A stretch of DNA of 64,000 bases from Paenibacillus camerounensis (GTDB lineage Bacteria > Bacillota > Bacilli > Paenibacillales > Paenibacillaceae). The notes beneath the pieces were generated by a model, which had not been told where the DNA came from, searched no databases, and worked only from the letters and a program-made list of their open reading frames with translations. The stretch is from contig NZ_CCDG010000053.1 in NCBI RefSeq assembly GCF_000723885.1, positions 1-64,000 of the forward strand, given 5' to 3'. Shown one piece after another: positions 8,794-17,766 of this stretch. Numbering within the stretch: the first letter of the stretch is position 1; the number at the start of each line of letters is the position of its first letter. The translations under genes were made by a program, and so were the position numbers.

Positions 8794-9474
8794 ATGCGCA
8801 TCCTGGTAATAGAAGATGAGGAAGGCTTGTCCGATTTTATTACACTGGAACTCAAGCATGAAGGTTACGAGGCCAGGCCTGTCTATGACGGAAGGGAAGG
8901 CTTGGAAGCCGCGCTCGGCGAGGAGTGGGACATTATCCTGCTGGACCTGATGCTGCCCAAGCTGAACGGTATTGAAATTTGCCGGCGTGTTAAGGCTGTA
9001 AAGGATACGCCGATCATTATGATTACAGCGAGAGACAGTGTGATGGACAGAGTTACCGGCCTGGATAGCGGAGCCGATGACTACATCCCGAAGCCTTTTG
9101 CCATTGAAGAGCTGCTGGCCAGAATCAGGGTAATCGTGAGAAGGAATGAGAAGCTCAGCAGCCAGCCCTCCATGTCCCTTGCATTTAAGGATTTGGAGCT
9201 GCATATTGACTCCAGAATGCTGAAAAAGGGCGACCGCTGGATTGAGCTGACTAAGAAGGAATACGAGCTGCTGTTTATTTTAATGAAAAATATTAACCGG
9301 GTGCTGACACGGGAAATGCTGGTCGAGCAGGTCTGGGACTACGATGTGGGGATTGAAACCAATGTCGTAGACGTGTACATCAGGCATCTCCGCAACAAGC
9401 TGGAGACCGCCGACAAGGAAGAATATATACAAACCATCCGAGGAATAGGATATATAATGCGGGATGAGAAATAA
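8794..9474 (+). CDS. OmpR-family response regulator
   Basis: A 226-residue response regulator. The receiver domain has the acidic pocket IEDEE (residues 6-10), phospho-acceptor Asp51 in ILLDLMLPKLNG, TA switch in IMITARDS and the conserved Lys in IPKPFAIEELLARIR. The C-terminal winged helix is OmpR/PhoB type (ELTKKEYELLFILMKN, EQVWDYD, VDVYIRHLRNKLE, IQTIRGIGYIM). It overlaps the kinase gene by 11 bases and forms a cognate pair with it. The set resembles ArlR/CssR/YkoG-type systems. A TATAAT at 8750-8755 is a plausible -10. Confidence 0.93.
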   Translation: MRILVIEDEEGLSDFITLELKHEGYEARPVYDGREGLEAALGEEWDIILLDLMLPKLNGIEICRRVKAVKDTPIIMITARDSVMDRVTGLDSGADDYIPKPFAIEELLARIRVIVRRNEKLSSQPSMSLAFKDLELHIDSRMLKKGDRWIELTKKEYELLFILMKNINRVLTREMLVEQVWDYDVGIETNVVDVYIRHLRNKLETADKEEYIQTIRGIGYIMRDEK

Positions 9475-10900
9475 AAGAAAGCTTTCCTTAAGGAATATAA
9501 ATATTAAGTGGAAACTTACTCTATGGGCCGCTTTTTTGCTGCTCTTTCTGTTTCTGTCCTATAATCTGCTGCAATATACTGTAATTCAAAACTGGGTGAA
9601 CAATCACGAAAAGGAAATTATCCGCAATAACATGGCTGAGATTGTTGCCTTTATCCAGGATTACGGGGACAGAAGCGATCTGGCGCAGGCCAAGGAATAT
9701 CTGGAGATTCTGAATGAGCGCTACCAGCTGATCCGGATTGTCGGCGCCGATCACACCCCGATTCTGAGCCTGTCTGACCATGTGCCTGAAGATTGGGTTC
9801 AGCCGAGAAATGTCAGCTCAGAGGAGCTGCTTGAGGTATCTCCCGGAGGAGATGCGCTGTTAATCTACAGAAAGCCTGTGGAATTTGACGGCTTCAGCGG
9901 GACGGTTGAGATTGTTCGGAATCTGGAGAATTTTGAAAGCCTAATCAATCTCAGCACCACGCTGTTCATCATCACCGGCTTGGCAGCGCTTGTGCTGAGT
10001 CTGGTGGGAGGCCGGCTGCTCTCGTTCCAGCTGCTTAATCCGATCAATTCGATGATTCGAACGATGAAGCGGATCCGGGAAAACGGGCTGAACGAACGAG
10101 TTCAAATCAGCAATCATCAGGATGAAATGACTGAGCTGTCACTGATGTTCAACGAGCTGATGGACAGCCTGGAGAAGTCCTTTAAGCAGCAGCAGCAGTT
10201 TATTGAGGATGCCTCACATGAATTAAAGACGCCTCTGTCCATTATTCACGGGCATCTGTCCATGATCAAACGCTGGGGCAAGGATGACCCGGAGGTTCTG
10301 GGCAGATCGATTCAGCTCAGCCTGAACGAAACGAACCGGCTGATTCAGATGGTCTCCGAGCTGCTGATTTTGACAAGGGTTGATGATTCCGGCGCTGCCG
10401 CCAAGGAGTTCCAGCAGACGATTAGAGTAAAGCAGGTTATCGGGGAGATTGTTGAGAATTTTCAGACACTGAACCGGGAATTCCTTATCAGCACCCGGCA
10501 GGAGATCAGCGATGATTATATTCTGCGTGTGCAAAAAAGCCATTTTCAGCAGCTGATGATTATTATTCTGGATAATGCGATTAAATACTCCGGCCGCACC
10601 AAAGAGATCCGCATAGACACAGCGCTGACAAACGGAAATCTGGAAATTGCAGTGACGGATTACGGGATGGGCATACCGGAGGATGAGCTGCATCTGGTCA
10701 CTAACCGGTTCTATCGGGTGGATAAGGCGCGAAGCCGCAAGCATGGAGGTAACGGGCTGGGACTTGCCATTGCAACCAGACTAATGGGCAGCTACGCAGG
10801 TAAGCTGGAGATAACCAGCATATATGGGGAATGGACCAGAGTGACTTTGCAGTTCCCCTTATTAAATGAACAATCAGCAGGCAGTGACAAGGAGGTATAA
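9464..10900 (+). CDS. HAMP-containing sensor histidine kinase
   Basis: A 478-residue membrane sensor kinase. N-terminal TM about 16-36, extracytoplasmic domain about 40-165, second TM about 168-190, HAMP about 190-245, HisKA with phospho-acceptor His in DASHELKTPLSIIHGH, HATPase with N box IILDNAIKYS, G1 DYGMGIP and G2 HGGNGLGLAIA. Architecture matches ArlS/CssS-like kinases. It is cotranscribed with its regulator and with a flgB homologue whose start lies just past its stop. The signal is not evident from sequence. Confidence 0.93.
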   Translation: MRNKRKLSLRNINIKWKLTLWAAFLLLFLFLSYNLLQYTVIQNWVNNHEKEIIRNNMAEIVAFIQDYGDRSDLAQAKEYLEILNERYQLIRIVGADHTPILSLSDHVPEDWVQPRNVSSEELLEVSPGGDALLIYRKPVEFDGFSGTVEIVRNLENFESLINLSTTLFIITGLAALVLSLVGGRLLSFQLLNPINSMIRTMKRIRENGLNERVQISNHQDEMTELSLMFNELMDSLEKSFKQQQQFIEDASHELKTPLSIIHGHLSMIKRWGKDDPEVLGRSIQLSLNETNRLIQMVSELLILTRVDDSGAAAKEFQQTIRVKQVIGEIVENFQTLNREFLISTRQEISDDYILRVQKSHFQQLMIIILDNAIKYSGRTKEIRIDTALTNGNLEIAVTDYGMGIPEDELHLVTNRFYRVDKARSRKHGGNGLGLAIATRLMGSYAGKLEITSIYGEWTRVTLQFPLLNEQSAGSDKEV

Positions 10901-10902
10901 TC

Positions 10903-11313
10903 ATGATCCAGAGCAGGTCTTCACAGATTAACGAGTCTTTTCTGCAGGTATTGAATGCACGGCATCAGGCAATTGCCGAGAACATTGCCAACGCGGATAC
11001 GCCTAATTACAAGAAGAAGACGGTGGAATTCGAGGAGCAGCTCAGGCGTGTCATTAACAGCGGTTCGCAGCAGGAGCTGGATGTCAGAAGGACCCATGAT
11101 AAGCATATCTCCATCAGGGATACCGGGGCACCCGTCATTCCGTACAAGATTTCCAGAACAAGCGATACAGCGATGAATAACAACGGGAACAATGTGGATG
11201 TGGATCAGGAAATGGCTACTCTGGCGCACAATCAGCTGATGTACAATTACATGGCCGATAAGGTCAGCGGGCATTACACGAAGATAAGAGATATGCTGCA
11301 AAATTTGAAATAA
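10903..11313 (+). CDS. flgB: FlgB-like flagellar basal-body rod protein (orphan)
   Basis: A 136-residue FlgB-type proximal rod protein. The N-terminal rod signature is present: NARHQAIAENIANADTPNYKKKTVEFEEQL. The C-terminal helix (NVDVDQEMATLAHNQLMYNYMADKV) matches rod proteins, and the length is typical. A ribosome binding site AAGGAGG overlaps the end of the kinase gene, so it belongs to the two-component operon, and a terminator follows. The usual flgC/fliE neighbours of the fla/che operon are absent, so this may be a second flgB copy or a displaced one. Family assignment is firm; a flagellar role here is inferred. Confidence 0.87.
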   Translation: MIQSRSSQINESFLQVLNARHQAIAENIANADTPNYKKKTVEFEEQLRRVINSGSQQELDVRRTHDKHISIRDTGAPVIPYKISRTSDTAMNNNGNNVDVDQEMATLAHNQLMYNYMADKVSGHYTKIRDMLQNLK

Positions 11314-11330
11314 GGTAAAAAGGATAAAGA

Positions 11331-11364
11331 GTACAGCTGCGGAAGGATGCGGCTGTGCTTTTTT
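11331..11364 (+). terminator. Terminator after the two-component/flgB operon
   Basis: Stem GTACAGCTGC/GCGGCTGTGC with an 8-base loop and a run of eight T. Confidence 0.8.
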
Positions 11365-11444
11365 TTGCCTGTATGGCGGAAACGGCCTGTTCCGGTGCAT
11401 ATTTATCCCATTCCCTGCAAATACCAACAATGGGGGGATGTCGA

Positions 11445-12956
11445 ATGGAACAGCAGACAAGATTTAGTAAGAGCGAAGAGCCGGAAATGCTGTCTTCAGA
11501 TCTGGCGTTCAATATTGAGCGGATGCAGCTGGAATTTTTGAATTGCTCAGATGTGTTGTACCGGCACTGCAGTATCGGGGGCATAAACCGGGCAACGCTG
11601 ATTCATGTGGACGGGATGTGTAATGTCCAGGCGGTGGATGAGTTTGTACTGCAGCCGCTGATAGAGCATTTCCGCAGCAGTTCGCGGGTGGATGAGGTCC
11701 GGGAGGTTGAGTTGAAGGAAGTTTTTATACCCTCGATAAAGATCAGCATCGTCTATGAAACACAGAAGGTTATTAAGGCGATCCTGCGCGGGGAAACAGC
11801 TATTTTTACAGAGGGAAACGCTTTTGTAATGCTGGCCGATCTGGTGAAAATGGAGCAGCGTTCAATTGAGGAGGCGACTTCGGAGAAGGTTGTGCGCGGG
11901 CCGCGGGATGCGTTCATAGAATCGCTTCGTACCAATACCTCTCTGCTCCGGCGGCGAATCCGCTCCTCCAAGCTGAAGCTGGAATGCATGACGCTGGGCA
12001 GGCTGACCGAGACGGAGATTGTGATCGGCTATATGGAGGGTATCGTTAAGGAAGAGCTGGTCAAGGAAGTGAGGAAGCGTCTGCAGACAATCGAGCTGGA
12101 CGGCATCATTCATTCCAGCAATATTGAAGAATATATTGAAGACAATATGTTCTCGCCCTTTCCGCAAGTTCAGAATACAGAGCGTCCGGATGTGGCAGTC
12201 TCCAGCCTGCTGGAGGGCAAAGTCATTATCATCACGGATAATACGCCTTTCGTGCTGGTTTTACCCATGACCTATTGGTCTGGACTGCAGGCAGTCGACG
12301 ATTACACTGACAGGTTCATCTACGCTACCTTTGTACGCTGGATCCGGTATACCTTTGTTCATGTTTCACTTCTGCTGCCCTCACTGTACGTGGCATTGAC
12401 CACATACCATCTGCAGGTAATCCCGACACCGCTTGTGGTCAGCATCGCCTCTGCCCGGGAAGGCGTACCGCTGCCGGCTGTAATTGAGGCGCTGATCATG
12501 GAATTTATATTCGAAGGCCTGCGTGAAGCCGGCATCCGGCTGCCCCAGCAGGTTGGACCGGCGGTCAGTATTGCGGGAGCTCTGGTTATAGGGCAGGCGG
12601 TTGTGGCTGCGGGAATTATCTCAACTCCGATGGTCATTATCGTTTCCCTTACTGGGATTGCTTCTTTTGCCTTCCCGGTCTATAACCTGGGGACGGCTTA
12701 CCGGATGCTCCGGTTTCCGCTGCTGCTCGTCTCGGGGGTACTGGGCTTCTACGGAATTGTATTGTTTCTCATTGTGCTGTCTGTTCATATGGTAACGCTG
12801 GAGCCTTTTGGTGTGCCTTACATGTCACCCTATGCGCCGATGACAATCCGTAATCTGAATGATGTGCTTGTCCGGGCGCCCAAATCCAAGATGCGCTGGC
12901 TGCAGCCGTGGCTGGCCCAGAGCGGGGCAGCCCGGTTCCCCAAACGAAAGAAATAA
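11445..12956 (+). CDS. Spore germination protein, GerA family (A subunit)
   Basis: A 503-residue germinant receptor A subunit. The soluble N-terminal half shows GerA hallmarks (FNCSDVLYRH-like start, VDEVREVELKEVFIPS, GETAIFTEGN, EKVVRGPRDAFIESLRTNTSLLRRRI). The C-terminal half is a multi-span membrane domain (FVHVSLLLPSLYVALTTYH, GVPLPAVIEALIMEFIFEGLREAGIRLP, QAVVAAGIISTPMVIIVS). I start at 11445, where a GGGGGG tract lies seven bases upstream; the frame is open further up, but that part overlaps the preceding terminator. It is the first gene of a gerA-gerC-gerB operon and acts in the spore inner membrane. The germinant is unknown. Confidence 0.92.
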   Translation: MEQQTRFSKSEEPEMLSSDLAFNIERMQLEFLNCSDVLYRHCSIGGINRATLIHVDGMCNVQAVDEFVLQPLIEHFRSSSRVDEVREVELKEVFIPSIKISIVYETQKVIKAILRGETAIFTEGNAFVMLADLVKMEQRSIEEATSEKVVRGPRDAFIESLRTNTSLLRRRIRSSKLKLECMTLGRLTETEIVIGYMEGIVKEELVKEVRKRLQTIELDGIIHSSNIEEYIEDNMFSPFPQVQNTERPDVAVSSLLEGKVIIITDNTPFVLVLPMTYWSGLQAVDDYTDRFIYATFVRWIRYTFVHVSLLLPSLYVALTTYHLQVIPTPLVVSIASAREGVPLPAVIEALIMEFIFEGLREAGIRLPQQVGPAVSIAGALVIGQAVVAAGIISTPMVIIVSLTGIASFAFPVYNLGTAYRMLRFPLLLVSGVLGFYGIVLFLIVLSVHMVTLEPFGVPYMSPYAPMTIRNLNDVLVRAPKSKMRWLQPWLAQSGAARFPKRKK

Positions 12957-12979
12957 CAGGCGGAAAGGGGCACGGAGAT

Positions 12980-14239
12980 ATGTACAGAAAAATAACAGCC
13001 TTACTTCTGATTCTGCCGCTGCTCCTCACTGGCTGCTGGGACAGGCAGGAGCTGAATGATCAGGCCATTGTGCTTGGCTGGGGAATGGACCTGGAGAAGG
13101 AGGGAGTCTACCTGGCGACCGCCAATCTGGTGCTCCCGCTCGCTTCGAAATCCGGCGGACAGCAGGGCGGGGAACAGGGCGGCCGTTCCGGCTTCATGAC
13201 AGAAAGCGCATATGGCAAGAACAACCGGGATGCGGAACAGAACATGCAGAGAAAGCTGTCACGGGTTATTTTTCCGGGGCACCGGCGTAACATCTTTATC
13301 GGGGAAAAGCTGGCGGAGCATGGCGTCTTCTCTATCCTTGATGAGTATGGACGAAGCCCGATGGTCCGGCCGCGGACGAATATCTTTGTCGTCAAAGAGG
13401 GGACGGCGCAGGATGCAATGAGCCTGGCCTACCAGCTTGAGACTAATCCGGCGATAGCAGTGCAGAAAATCCAGGAGAAAAGCGGTGCGCCGATCAGCCG
13501 GTCGTTGCTCGACTTCTTTATCATGGCTAATGGCACCGGCTGCGGAATTATGCCCGCGCTTAAGATTGTGCCTCCCGAAGTGAAGATGGACAAAAAAAGT
13601 AAAAATGACAGTCCGCCGCAAACGACACTCAGTTTATACGGGGCGGCTATTTTTAACAGCCGGCTGAAGCTGGCGGGTTATCTGAACCATAATGAATACT
13701 GGGTCAGACTGTGGATTACGGATCAGCTGACCGGCTGGAATTTTACTACAATTGTCAATGCTATTGATGCCGATCAGCCGGGCGGGGCGGCCGCAGATGC
13801 ATTATCCGGAGCAACAAGCAGCCAGGCTGTAACAGTGAATGTGGATACCTTCAAGAGTCAGATCACTCCTGTTTTTGACGGTGAGCTGCCCAGGTTCCGC
13901 ATCCGGCTGCAGGGAAAGGGCTACATAGAGGAAAATGACTCGCCGCTGAATCTGTCCAAAACAGAGAATATAGAGAAAGTGGAGGCGCGGATGAATGTAT
14001 ACCTTGAAGAACGGGTCAGAGAGGTTGTCAAAAAAGTACAGAAGGATTTCAAAAGTGATATTTTTGGGCTGGGAGACATGCTTCACCAGTTTCATCCCTA
14101 CCGCTGGAAGAAGCTTGCCGCTGACTGGGAGACTGTCTTTCCGGACATTGAGCTGGATATAAAGGTTAAGCTTAATCTGACAGGAACCGGAGTTACAGGC
14201 GAATCCCTGCTGCCTGACAGCGAGGGCGGTGATAAATAA
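12980..14239 (+). CDS. Spore germination lipoprotein, GerC family
   Basis: A 419-residue lipoprotein with signal peptide MYRKITALLLILPLLLTGC; the lipidated cysteine is residue 19. It is followed by WDRQELND, a near-invariant GerC start. It has the Ger(x)C central region (KLSRVIFPGHRRNIFIGEKLAEHG) and the C-terminal domain (YLEERVREVVKKVQKDFKSDIFGLGDMLHQFHPYRWKKL). It starts 23 bases after the A subunit and ends on the A of the next ATG. It is the outer-face lipoprotein of the germinant receptor. Confidence 0.92.
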   Translation: MYRKITALLLILPLLLTGCWDRQELNDQAIVLGWGMDLEKEGVYLATANLVLPLASKSGGQQGGEQGGRSGFMTESAYGKNNRDAEQNMQRKLSRVIFPGHRRNIFIGEKLAEHGVFSILDEYGRSPMVRPRTNIFVVKEGTAQDAMSLAYQLETNPAIAVQKIQEKSGAPISRSLLDFFIMANGTGCGIMPALKIVPPEVKMDKKSKNDSPPQTTLSLYGAAIFNSRLKLAGYLNHNEYWVRLWITDQLTGWNFTTIVNAIDADQPGGAAADALSGATSSQAVTVNVDTFKSQITPVFDGELPRFRIRLQGKGYIEENDSPLNLSKTENIEKVEARMNVYLEERVREVVKKVQKDFKSDIFGLGDMLHQFHPYRWKKLAADWETVFPDIELDIKVKLNLTGTGVTGESLLPDSEGGDK

Positions 14240-15339
14240 TGAAGATCAGCAACCGCCAGCTGTTCTGGATGATTCTGATGATGGAGATCGGCATGAACCT
14301 GCTGATCTCGATGACAGCTACGATTCACAATGCCAAGCAGGATGCCTGGATTTCCTACATAATGGCTGGAGCGGCGGGGCTGATCATCACCTATACCGCC
14401 GCCCGGCTCAGCTCCCGTTACCCGCACCAGACTCTAATACAGTACAGCACAGCCATTCTGGGCAAATGGGGCGGGAAATTGATCATCATCCCTTTTATCC
14501 TCCAGTGGTTCTGGGTGATGAGCCTGATCCTCAGGGATGAATACCTGTTCATCCGCCTAAGTGTTCTCTACAAAACACCGGACTGGGTGGTGATCGGTAC
14601 GATGATTGGGGTGGTGCTGTACACCGTATACCATGGAGGGATAGAGGCGATTGGCAGAGTCAGCGAGCTCTGGGGACCGATAGTTATAGTTATTCTGGCA
14701 CTGACCTTAGGCCTGACCTTTAATAATCTTAACTGGACAATGGTGCTGCCTGTATATGCAGATACAGGGCTAATGACAATTGTAGAAGGAGCGCTTGCCC
14801 CACTCTCGCTGCTGGGTGAAGCTGTGCTGCTTATGATGCTGTTTCCCTTTGTGGAGCATCCCGGACAAGAAACGCGCAAAGCCTTGCTGCTGGGAGTAGG
14901 GTTCTCATCGTTCCTGCTGCTGCTCGGCGTTCTGTGGGTCATTATGACCTTTGGTCCGGCGGTTGGGAGCCGGCTGCAATTCCCGTTTTTTGAGATGGTC
15001 AAGCTGGTCTATCTGATGGAGTTCATTCAGAATATGGATGTTTTTGTTATGGCGATATGGCTGGTCTGCATCTTCGTGAAGCTGTCGATTTACATGTTCA
15101 TTACCTGTTATGGATTAGCACAGTGGATAGGGAAAGCGCGGAGCTGGAAAAAAATCACTTGGGTGGCAGCACCGGCAACCTTTATTCTCACAATGCTGGT
15201 CATCAAGCTGAATCCGCCAGCGGGTCTGCTGTTGAAGGGAGTCTGGGTCCGATATGTGATGCCGGTGAATATGGTTGCGATTCCGTTGTTTTTACTGGCA
15301 GTTTCTTTTATCCGCCATGGGAGGCGTCCGGGAAGCTAG
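14239..15339 (+). CDS. Spore germination permease-like protein, GerB family
   Basis: A 366-residue integral membrane B subunit with about ten hydrophobic spans, of the APC-like endospore permease family. It begins MKISNRQLFWMILMMEIG, with typical DAWISYIMAGAAGL and MVKLVYLMEFIQNMDVFVM segments. Its ATG shares one base with the gerC stop (TAATG), indicating coupling. The last gene of the operon, followed by a strong terminator. Confidence 0.92.
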   Translation: MKISNRQLFWMILMMEIGMNLLISMTATIHNAKQDAWISYIMAGAAGLIITYTAARLSSRYPHQTLIQYSTAILGKWGGKLIIIPFILQWFWVMSLILRDEYLFIRLSVLYKTPDWVVIGTMIGVVLYTVYHGGIEAIGRVSELWGPIVIVILALTLGLTFNNLNWTMVLPVYADTGLMTIVEGALAPLSLLGEAVLLMMLFPFVEHPGQETRKALLLGVGFSSFLLLLGVLWVIMTFGPAVGSRLQFPFFEMVKLVYLMEFIQNMDVFVMAIWLVCIFVKLSIYMFITCYGLAQWIGKARSWKKITWVAAPATFILTMLVIKLNPPAGLLLKGVWVRYVMPVNMVAIPLFLLAVSFIRHGRRPGS

Positions 15340-15364
15340 TCCGGGGTTGTTATGTTAAATATAA

Positions 15365-15412
15365 AACACACGGAGCATGTAATATGCTACCGTGTGTTTC
15401 GTGTGTTTTTTA
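15365..15412 (+). terminator. Terminator of the ger operon
   Basis: Stem AACACACGG-AGCAT pairing with ATGCT-A-CCGTGTGTT, loop GTAAT, then a T-rich tail. Confidence 0.85.
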
Positions 15413-15430
15413 GTATGAAATATCCGTCTT

Positions 15431-15450
15431 TTGCGTAAACGTTTTTACAA
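15431..15450. promoter_or_regulatory. LacI/CcpA-type operator candidate 1 (TTGCGTAAACGTTTTTACAA)
   Basis: A near-palindrome around an AAACGTTT core. The same left half TTGCGTAAACGTTTTT recurs at 15717. It lies about 370 bases upstream of the LacI gene, with no gene between. Candidate site for the LacI-family protein or for CcpA. Confidence 0.55.
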
Positions 15451-15605
15451 TGGATTTCCGCTATCATGGCCTTCAGGGATGGACAACCGGGTTCCCGGTA
15501 ATAAGTCAAAACTCATATATATAAAGAGGGTCAATTAGAATTTATATGTTATGAAAACTAACATAAAACGATGAAATAACTAATAAATATGGAAAAACAA
15601 GCCAC

Positions 15606-15640
15606 AATACCTAACGCATATGAGTTAGGTATTTCTTTTG
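15606..15640 (+). terminator. Perfect 10-bp hairpin with T-rich tail
   Basis: AATACCTAAC pairs perfectly with GTTAGGTATT across an 8-base loop, then TCTTTTG. It lies between two operator-like sites upstream of the LacI gene. It may be a terminator, a leader hairpin or an operator; there is no gene just upstream that needs it. Confidence 0.45.
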
Positions 15641-15655
15641 AAAACGTTTTTATTT
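15638..15655. promoter_or_regulatory. LacI/CcpA-type operator candidate 2 (GAAAACGTTTTTATT core)
   Basis: Contains AAAACGTTTT, a perfect 10-base palindrome. It resembles cre sites and the three other AAACGTT-core sites in this interval. Confidence 0.4.
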
Positions 15656-15716
15656 TAAATTTTCAGTAAAAAGGGATTGTAATCTAGAATATCCTATACT
15701 AAAATAAACCTAGAAA

Positions 15717-15736
15717 TTGCGTAAACGTTTTTGCAA
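15717..15736. promoter_or_regulatory. LacI/CcpA-type operator candidate 3 (TTGCGTAAACGTTTTTGCAA)
   Basis: The best of the four sites: TTGC and GCAA arms flank a central AAACGTTT with only one non-pairing position. It is 80 bases upstream of the LacI start and is nearly identical to the site at 15431-15450. Confidence 0.6.
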
Positions 15737-15786
15737 AGTTGAGGACACTTCACCGGTCATGACGCTGATATATATGAGGAATATGC

Positions 15787-15804
15787 TGCGTAAACGTTAT
15801 GACA
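15787..15804. promoter_or_regulatory. LacI/CcpA-type operator candidate 4 (TGCGTAAACGTTATGACA)
   Basis: A fourth GCGTAAACGTT motif, ending 12 bases before the LacI start codon, well placed for autoregulation by blocking transcription. Confidence 0.5.
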
Positions 15805-15816
15805 GAGAGGAAAAAT

Positions 15817-16830
15817 ATGGTTGAGAGAGAGATTACGATCAAAGACGTAGCCAGACTCGCCGGTGTCTCGGTGGCTACCGTCTCGCGGGTGATGAACGGC
15901 AGGGACCGTGTAAGCGATGCAACCCGCAAGAAAATTCTTAAAATCATTGAGGAGCTGAATTTCGTTCCGAATACGATGGCAGCCTCTATGGTCAGTAAAA
16001 AGACGCATATGCTGGCCGTGGTCGTGCCAGAAATCCAGAACCCGTTCTATACCGCAGTAATCGGCGGTACCGTGGAAGCGGCCAAGAAGGAGGGATTCTC
16101 AACACTCGTTGTTTCTACATATAACGATGAGGCGGAGGAGGAGGAATTCTTCGACGGCTTTCTGGGACGCAATGTGGACGGGATCATTCTGATCGGCACA
16201 CATAAGGAAGCCGGCTTCTACCGGAACATCCGTAAGCCTACCATTCTGGTGGACCGCTACATCAATGACTGCGGACATGACGGAGTGGTAATCGATAATT
16301 TCCGCGGGGCTTACGAGGCGGCGAAGCATTTTGTAGATAACGGTCATGAGCGTATCGCCGTTATTGACGGGGCGCATGACTTCAATGACGGTAAGGACCG
16401 TTACTGGGGCTACCGCCAGGCACTTCATGAACATGGCATCACCCCGGACCCCGGATATCACAAGCAGGGCAGCTGGCTGGAGGAGGACGGGTACAAATAT
16501 ACAATGGAGCTGATGCAGGCTGCTGAGCCGCCTACCGCAATTTTTGCAACTAATAACGTTATCTGCACTGGCGCCATAAAGGCGATACGCGACCTGAATC
16601 TCCGGATCGGAGAGGATGTTTCCCTGATTGGATTTGATGAGAATGAGCTCGCCCAGTTTGTCCAGCCCCGGGTAACTGTGGTGGGAAGGCCGATGCGGGA
16701 GATGGGCATCCAGGCAACCGAAATGCTGATTCAGAAAATTAAAACCCCTCCAGCCGAGCGGACGAAGCTGAAGAAGGTTGTGCTGGATGTGGAATTGATC
16801 AAGCGTGGTTCTGTTAAAAAGCTGAATTAG
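15817..16830 (+). CDS. LacI-family transcriptional regulator
   Basis: A 337-residue repressor. The N-terminal helix-turn-helix is canonical: TIKDVARLAGVSVATVSRVMNGRDRVSDATRKKI, then hinge LNFVPNTMAASMVSKKT and a periplasmic-binding-protein-like effector domain (VVPEIQNPFYTAVIGG, NVDGIILIGTH, AIFATNNVICTGAIKAIRDL). The start at 15817 has GAGAGG upstream; an in-frame ATG at 15799 lacks one. It heads the downstream kinase/ABC/hydrolase operon, and four similar palindromic sites precede it. The effector is probably the transported sugar or its phosphate. Confidence 0.92.
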   Translation: MVEREITIKDVARLAGVSVATVSRVMNGRDRVSDATRKKILKIIEELNFVPNTMAASMVSKKTHMLAVVVPEIQNPFYTAVIGGTVEAAKKEGFSTLVVSTYNDEAEEEEFFDGFLGRNVDGIILIGTHKEAGFYRNIRKPTILVDRYINDCGHDGVVIDNFRGAYEAAKHFVDNGHERIAVIDGAHDFNDGKDRYWGYRQALHEHGITPDPGYHKQGSWLEEDGYKYTMELMQAAEPPTAIFATNNVICTGAIKAIRDLNLRIGEDVSLIGFDENELAQFVQPRVTVVGRPMREMGIQATEMLIQKIKTPPAERTKLKKVVLDVELIKRGSVKKLN

Positions 16831-16848
16831 CGGCTCAGAGGAGGACAT

Positions 16849-17766
16849 ATGGCCAATATACTTGTCGTAGGCAGCATGAATATGGATATTGTGACACGTG
16901 TTGCGGGCCTTCCTGTTCCGGGTGAAACGATACACGGTCTTGGTACCGGCTTTCATGCCGGGGGCAAGGGCGCGAATCAGGCCTGTGCGGCCTCCCGCTC
17001 GGGAGCGGAGGTTACAATGGCCGGCGGGCTTGGTTCCGATCCCTTTGGCCGGCAGCTGCTCAGGCAGCTTGAGGAAGATGGAATTAATACCGAAGCGGTC
17101 GTCAATAAGCCGGAAACGACCGGAATTGCTATTATCACTACCGACAGTTCCGGGGAGAACAGCATCATCCTGTCACCCGGTGCGAACTTTAGCTATTGCA
17201 CTGAGGATCTGAAATGGCTTGATTTCTCCCGCTATGATGTGATTCTGCTGCAGAATGAAATAGCGGGAAGCGTGAACGAAGCGGTACTTGAAAAGGCAGA
17301 GGCAGCAGGAGTTCCGGTCTGTATGAACCCTGCTCCGGTCAGCGGATTTGAACAAGCTCTGCCCAGTAGAATAAGGCTGCTGATCTTGAATGAAATTGAA
17401 GCAGAGGCATGTAGCGGAGTTCAGGTTGCAGACTTCAATGAGGCACAGACCGCAGGACGGAGGTTACTTGATGAAGGAATTCCGCAACTGATTATTACAC
17501 TGGGCAACAAGGGCTCGCTCTACATGGACGCTGACGGGACGGTAATAAAGACGCCGTCTTATCCGGTTAATGCTGTGGATACTACAGCTGCCGGTGACAC
17601 TTTCATCGGGGCATTTGCCGCTGCCTATTACGGGGGCACAGAGCTGGTGGACAGTCTGCAATATGCGTCTGCAGCAGCAGCGCTGGCTGTATCAGCTGCC
17701 GGAGCACAGAGCTCTATACCAGTGAAAGAACAGGTGGATGCTTTTCTTGATCAGACCGAGGCCTGA
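16849..17766 (+). CDS. Ribokinase-like PfkB-family sugar kinase
   Basis: A 305-residue PfkB-family kinase close to RbsK in pattern: NILVVGSMNMDIVTRV, PGETIHGLGTGFHAGGKGANQACAASRSGA, and the C-terminal anion hole and catalytic base in VNAVDTTAAGDTFIGAFAAAY (DTTAAGD). It phosphorylates a sugar, probably ribose or a related pentose, in the cytoplasm. It begins 18 bases after the LacI gene with GAGGAGG. A 205-base non-coding interval separates it from the ABC transporter genes. The rbsK name is not certain, because the downstream enzymes point to a different substrate. Confidence 0.87.
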   Translation: MANILVVGSMNMDIVTRVAGLPVPGETIHGLGTGFHAGGKGANQACAASRSGAEVTMAGGLGSDPFGRQLLRQLEEDGINTEAVVNKPETTGIAIITTDSSGENSIILSPGANFSYCTEDLKWLDFSRYDVILLQNEIAGSVNEAVLEKAEAAGVPVCMNPAPVSGFEQALPSRIRLLILNEIEAEACSGVQVADFNEAQTAGRRLLDEGIPQLIITLGNKGSLYMDADGTVIKTPSYPVNAVDTTAAGDTFIGAFAAAYYGGTELVDSLQYASAAAALAVSAAGAQSSIPVKEQVDAFLDQTEA

